A stretch of 6,776 nucleotides of DNA, taken from the NCBI GenBank assembly GCA_016938425.1, contig JAFGUR010000100.1:1-6776 (forward strand), in the 5' to 3' direction. Below, piece after piece: positions 5,114 to 6,776 of the stretch. Source of the stretch: Fusobacteriaceae bacterium. GTDB lineage: Bacteria > Fusobacteriota > Fusobacteriia > Fusobacteriales > Fusobacteriaceae. The first letter of the stretch is position 1. Each line of letters starts with the position of its first letter. The position numbers and the translations under genes are program-made. The notes beneath the pieces were generated by a model, which saw only the letters and a program-made list of their open reading frames with translations, was not told the DNA's origin and did not search any database.

Positions 5114-6460
5114 TTAGTAAATTCCTTGTGCAACCATAGCATTTGCTACTTTTTCAAATCCTGCTATATTAGAACCTGCAATTAAATTATATGGTAGATC
5201 ATATTTTTTTAATATGTTTAATATATTTTTATGAATATTTACCATTATTAATTTCAATCTTTTGTCTACTTCTTTTTCACTCCAAGAAACTCTCATAGAA
5301 TTTTGAGACATTTCTAATGCTGATGTAGCAACCCCACCTGCATTTGCTGCTTTTGAAGGGCCAATAATAACATTATTTTTTAATAAAAACTCTGTTGCTT
5401 CCTTTGTTAATGGCATATTTGAGCCTTCAATAATAAATTTCACATTATTTTTTAAAATAGATTTTGCATCTTCAATTTCTATTTCATTTTGTGTTGCACA
5501 AGGTATTACAATGTCCCCTTCTACCTCCCAAGGTTTTTTATTAGGAACAAATTTTACTAAAAATTTATCTGAATAATCTTTGACCTTATCTCTTCCAGAA
5601 TCGCGCATTTTTAATAAAAACTCTATTTTTTCATCAGTAATAACTCCTTCTGGATCATATATATACCCATCAGGACCAGATAAAGTGATAACTTTACCCC
5701 CTAAATCTCTCACTTTCAAACATGTTCCCCATGTGACATTTCCAAATCCAGAACATAATATTGTTTTTCCATTAAAGTTTTGATTATTAAATTTTAATAT
5801 TTCTTCAGCAAAATAAACAATTCCATATCCAGTAGCTTCTGGTCTAATATGAGAACCTCCATAATTAATATTTTTCCCTGTTATTACTCCATTTTCTGAT
5901 GTTCCTCTGATTCTTCTATAATGGCCATACATATAACCTATTTCTTTACATCCTACGCCAATATCTCCAGCAGGAATATCAATATCTGGACCAATATGTC
6001 TATATAGTTCTGTCATAAAGCTTTCGCAAAATCTCATTATTTCTGTGTCAGTTTTCCCTGTAGGATCAAAATCTGAACCACCTTTACCTCCACCAATTGA
6101 TAGACCAGTTAAAGAATTTTTAAATATTTGTTCAAAACCTAAAAATTTTACTGTGCTAAGATTTACAGACTTGTGAAATCTTAGCCCTCCTTTATAGGGC
6201 CCTATTGCTCCATTAAATTGTATTCTATAGCCTCTATTTACTAGTAAATTTCCTTTATCGTCTATCCATGGAACTCTAAAAATTATTTGTCTTTCTGGTT
6301 CCGAGATTCTTTCTAATATATTTGCTTCTTTCCATTTTGGATTTTTTTTTAAAATAGGTTCTAAATCGTTAAAAACTTCTTCTACTGCTTGAATAAATTC
6401 AGGTTCATTCTTATTTCTATCCCTAATTTTATCTAAAGTTTCTTCAATGTAATTTTTCAT
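5114..6460 (-). CDS. gdhA: Glutamate dehydrogenase (hexameric class, probably NAD-type)
   Basis: Encodes 448 residues, matching the roughly 447-450 of hexameric bacterial enzymes. It interconverts L-glutamate with 2-oxoglutarate plus ammonia in the cytoplasm. Glutamate-site and catalytic residues are in place: K90 (GPYKGG), K114 (FKN), K126 (GGGKGGSDFDP) and D166 (PAGDIGVG). The nucleotide-binding domain begins near 205 with GFGNV at 238-242. By motif, cofactor-site F239, P263 and D264 (LSGPDGYIYDPEG) match F238, P262 and D263 of the NAD-specific Clostridium symbiosum enzyme, whereas E. coli NADP GdhA has GSGNV and ASDSSG there; so NAD and a catabolic role are likely. A database would probably label it NADP-specific by family. 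AGGAGG (6464-6469) lies only three bases before the ATG, but MKNYIEE aligns with the family N-terminus. A small CxxC gene lies 55 bases upstream on the same strand. Confidence 0.96.
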   Translation of the reverse strand: MKNYIEETLDKIRDRNKNEPEFIQAVEEVFNDLEPILKKNPKWKEANILERISEPERQIIFRVPWIDDKGNLLVNRGYRIQFNGAIGPYKGGLRFHKSVNLSTVKFLGFEQIFKNSLTGLSIGGGKGGSDFDPTGKTDTEIMRFCESFMTELYRHIGPDIDIPAGDIGVGCKEIGYMYGHYRRIRGTSENGVITGKNINYGGSHIRPEATGYGIVYFAEEILKFNNQNFNGKTILCSGFGNVTWGTCLKVRDLGGKVITLSGPDGYIYDPEGVITDEKIEFLLKMRDSGRDKVKDYSDKFLVKFVPNKKPWEVEGDIVIPCATQNEIEIEDAKSILKNNVKFIIEGSNMPLTKEATEFLLKNNVIIGPSKAANAGGVATSALEMSQNSMRVSWSEKEVDKRLKLIMVNIHKNILNILKKYDLPYNLIAGSNIAGFEKVANAMVAQGIY

Positions 6461-6485
6461 ATTCCTCCTAAAATCTTAAAATTTA

Positions 6486-6515
6486 ATTATATATCTGATA
6501 AAAAGTTTTTAGTAA
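6486..6515 (-). promoter_or_regulatory. Weak possible internal promoter ahead of gdhA
   Basis: On the minus strand TATAAT (6491-6486) follows TTACTA (6515-6510) by 18 bases. The -10 is perfect but the -35 is poor, and TATAAT-like strings are common in such A+T-rich sequence. If real, it would let gdhA be expressed independently of the small upstream gene. Confidence 0.25.
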
Positions 6516-6668
6516 TTAATATTTTAAAGTTTCTATTCCTTTTTCTAACTCTGCCTTTCTTTTTAATACCATTTCCATTTTTTTAAAATTAATAATACAT
6601 GCTGAACATTTTGAAGCGATTCCATTTTTTTTACAAATTACACATTCATTTAAAATTTCATTAGACAT
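6516..6668 (-). CDS. Small protein with two CxxC pairs (zinc-ribbon-like), unknown function
   Basis: A 50-residue reading frame beginning MSNEILNECVICKK and ending KGIETLKY. The start is well supported: AGGAGG at 6677-6682 lies eight bases before the ATG, better placed than the site of gdhA itself. Cysteines sit as C9-x2-C12 and C21-x2-C24, eight residues apart, as in a small zinc finger or rubredoxin-like metal knuckle. The rest, about 28-50, is rich in Lys and Glu and probably one amphipathic helix. There is no signal peptide or membrane segment, so it should be cytoplasmic. It lies 55 bases upstream of gdhA on the same strand with no terminator between, so co-transcription is likely. I do not recognise the family; zinc binding, redox sensing or contact with a nucleic acid or protein are possible but unproven. 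Confidence 0.75.
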   Translation of the reverse strand: MSNEILNECVICKKNGIASKCSACIINFKKMEMVLKRKAELEKGIETLKY

Positions 6669-6734
6669 TTCAATCTCCTCCTATATATAAAATATATAAC
6701 TATATTTCCTGAATTAATCTCAAGTTATAAATAA

Positions 6735-6762
6735 ATTATACAATTTTTATATGGATATACAA
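6735..6762 (-). promoter_or_regulatory. Candidate promoter of the small CxxC gene and gdhA
   Basis: On the minus strand TATAAT (6740-6735) follows TTGTAT (6762-6757) by 16 bases. The -10 is perfect and the -35 matches three of six positions. Transcription would start near 6728, about 60 bases before the small gene's ATG. The remaining sequence to the window end is A+T-rich, and I see no other gene in it. Confidence 0.4.
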
Positions 6763-6776
6763 TGTTTCAAAAATTG

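Noticed and set aside
5580..5783. Plus-strand open frame of 67 codons
   Set aside because: Antisense to the nucleotide-binding domain of glutamate dehydrogenase, with no start signal.

Overview
The window is strongly A+T-rich and uses the standard bacterial code: TGG is read as Trp in the intact genes. Start sites carry strong Shine-Dalgarno sequences, and there is one TTG start. The gene set fits an anaerobic, amino-acid- and sugar-fermenting low-GC bacterium: a SulP-STAS anion transporter, a CheY-type single-domain regulator, a fructokinase with a divergent LacI-family repressor, and a glutamate dehydrogenase close to the clostridial NAD type. Fusobacteriota is my first guess and Clostridia the alternative. 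No rRNA or other phylogenetic marker is present to settle it.

Layout, left to right. Positions 1-315 (minus) hold the decayed N-terminal half of an IS6-family transposase, cut by the window edge; a possible terminal inverted repeat lies at 322-340. Positions 532-2256 (+) encode a SulP transporter with a C-terminal STAS domain. After a 206-base gap with a promoter-like element and an inverted repeat, 2463-2831 (+) encodes a stand-alone receiver-domain protein ending in a good intrinsic terminator. Convergent to it, 2940-3845 (minus) encodes a PfkB-family fructokinase with a TTG start. A 154-base divergent promoter region with a 7+3+7 palindrome separates it from a LacI-family repressor at 4000-4998 (+), which ends in a probable bidirectional terminator. 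Positions 5114-6460 (minus) encode a full-length glutamate dehydrogenase. Just upstream and on the same strand, 6516-6668 encodes a 50-residue protein with two CxxC pairs, probably co-transcribed with it.

How the genes relate. The fructokinase and repressor form a classical divergent sugar-utilisation module, probably responding to sucrose or another fructose-releasing sugar, although no transporter or hydrolase for the sugar is in view. The transporter and receiver protein lie on one strand but may be transcribed separately. The glutamate dehydrogenase would link glutamate to 2-oxoglutarate, and its cofactor-site residues resemble the NAD-dependent catabolic enzyme of Clostridium symbiosum. 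I see no CRISPR array, tRNA or rRNA. No unmistakably new multi-gene system is visible. The least-described items are the CxxC miniprotein paired with the dehydrogenase gene, the eroded insertion sequence, and the inverted repeat ahead of the receiver gene.
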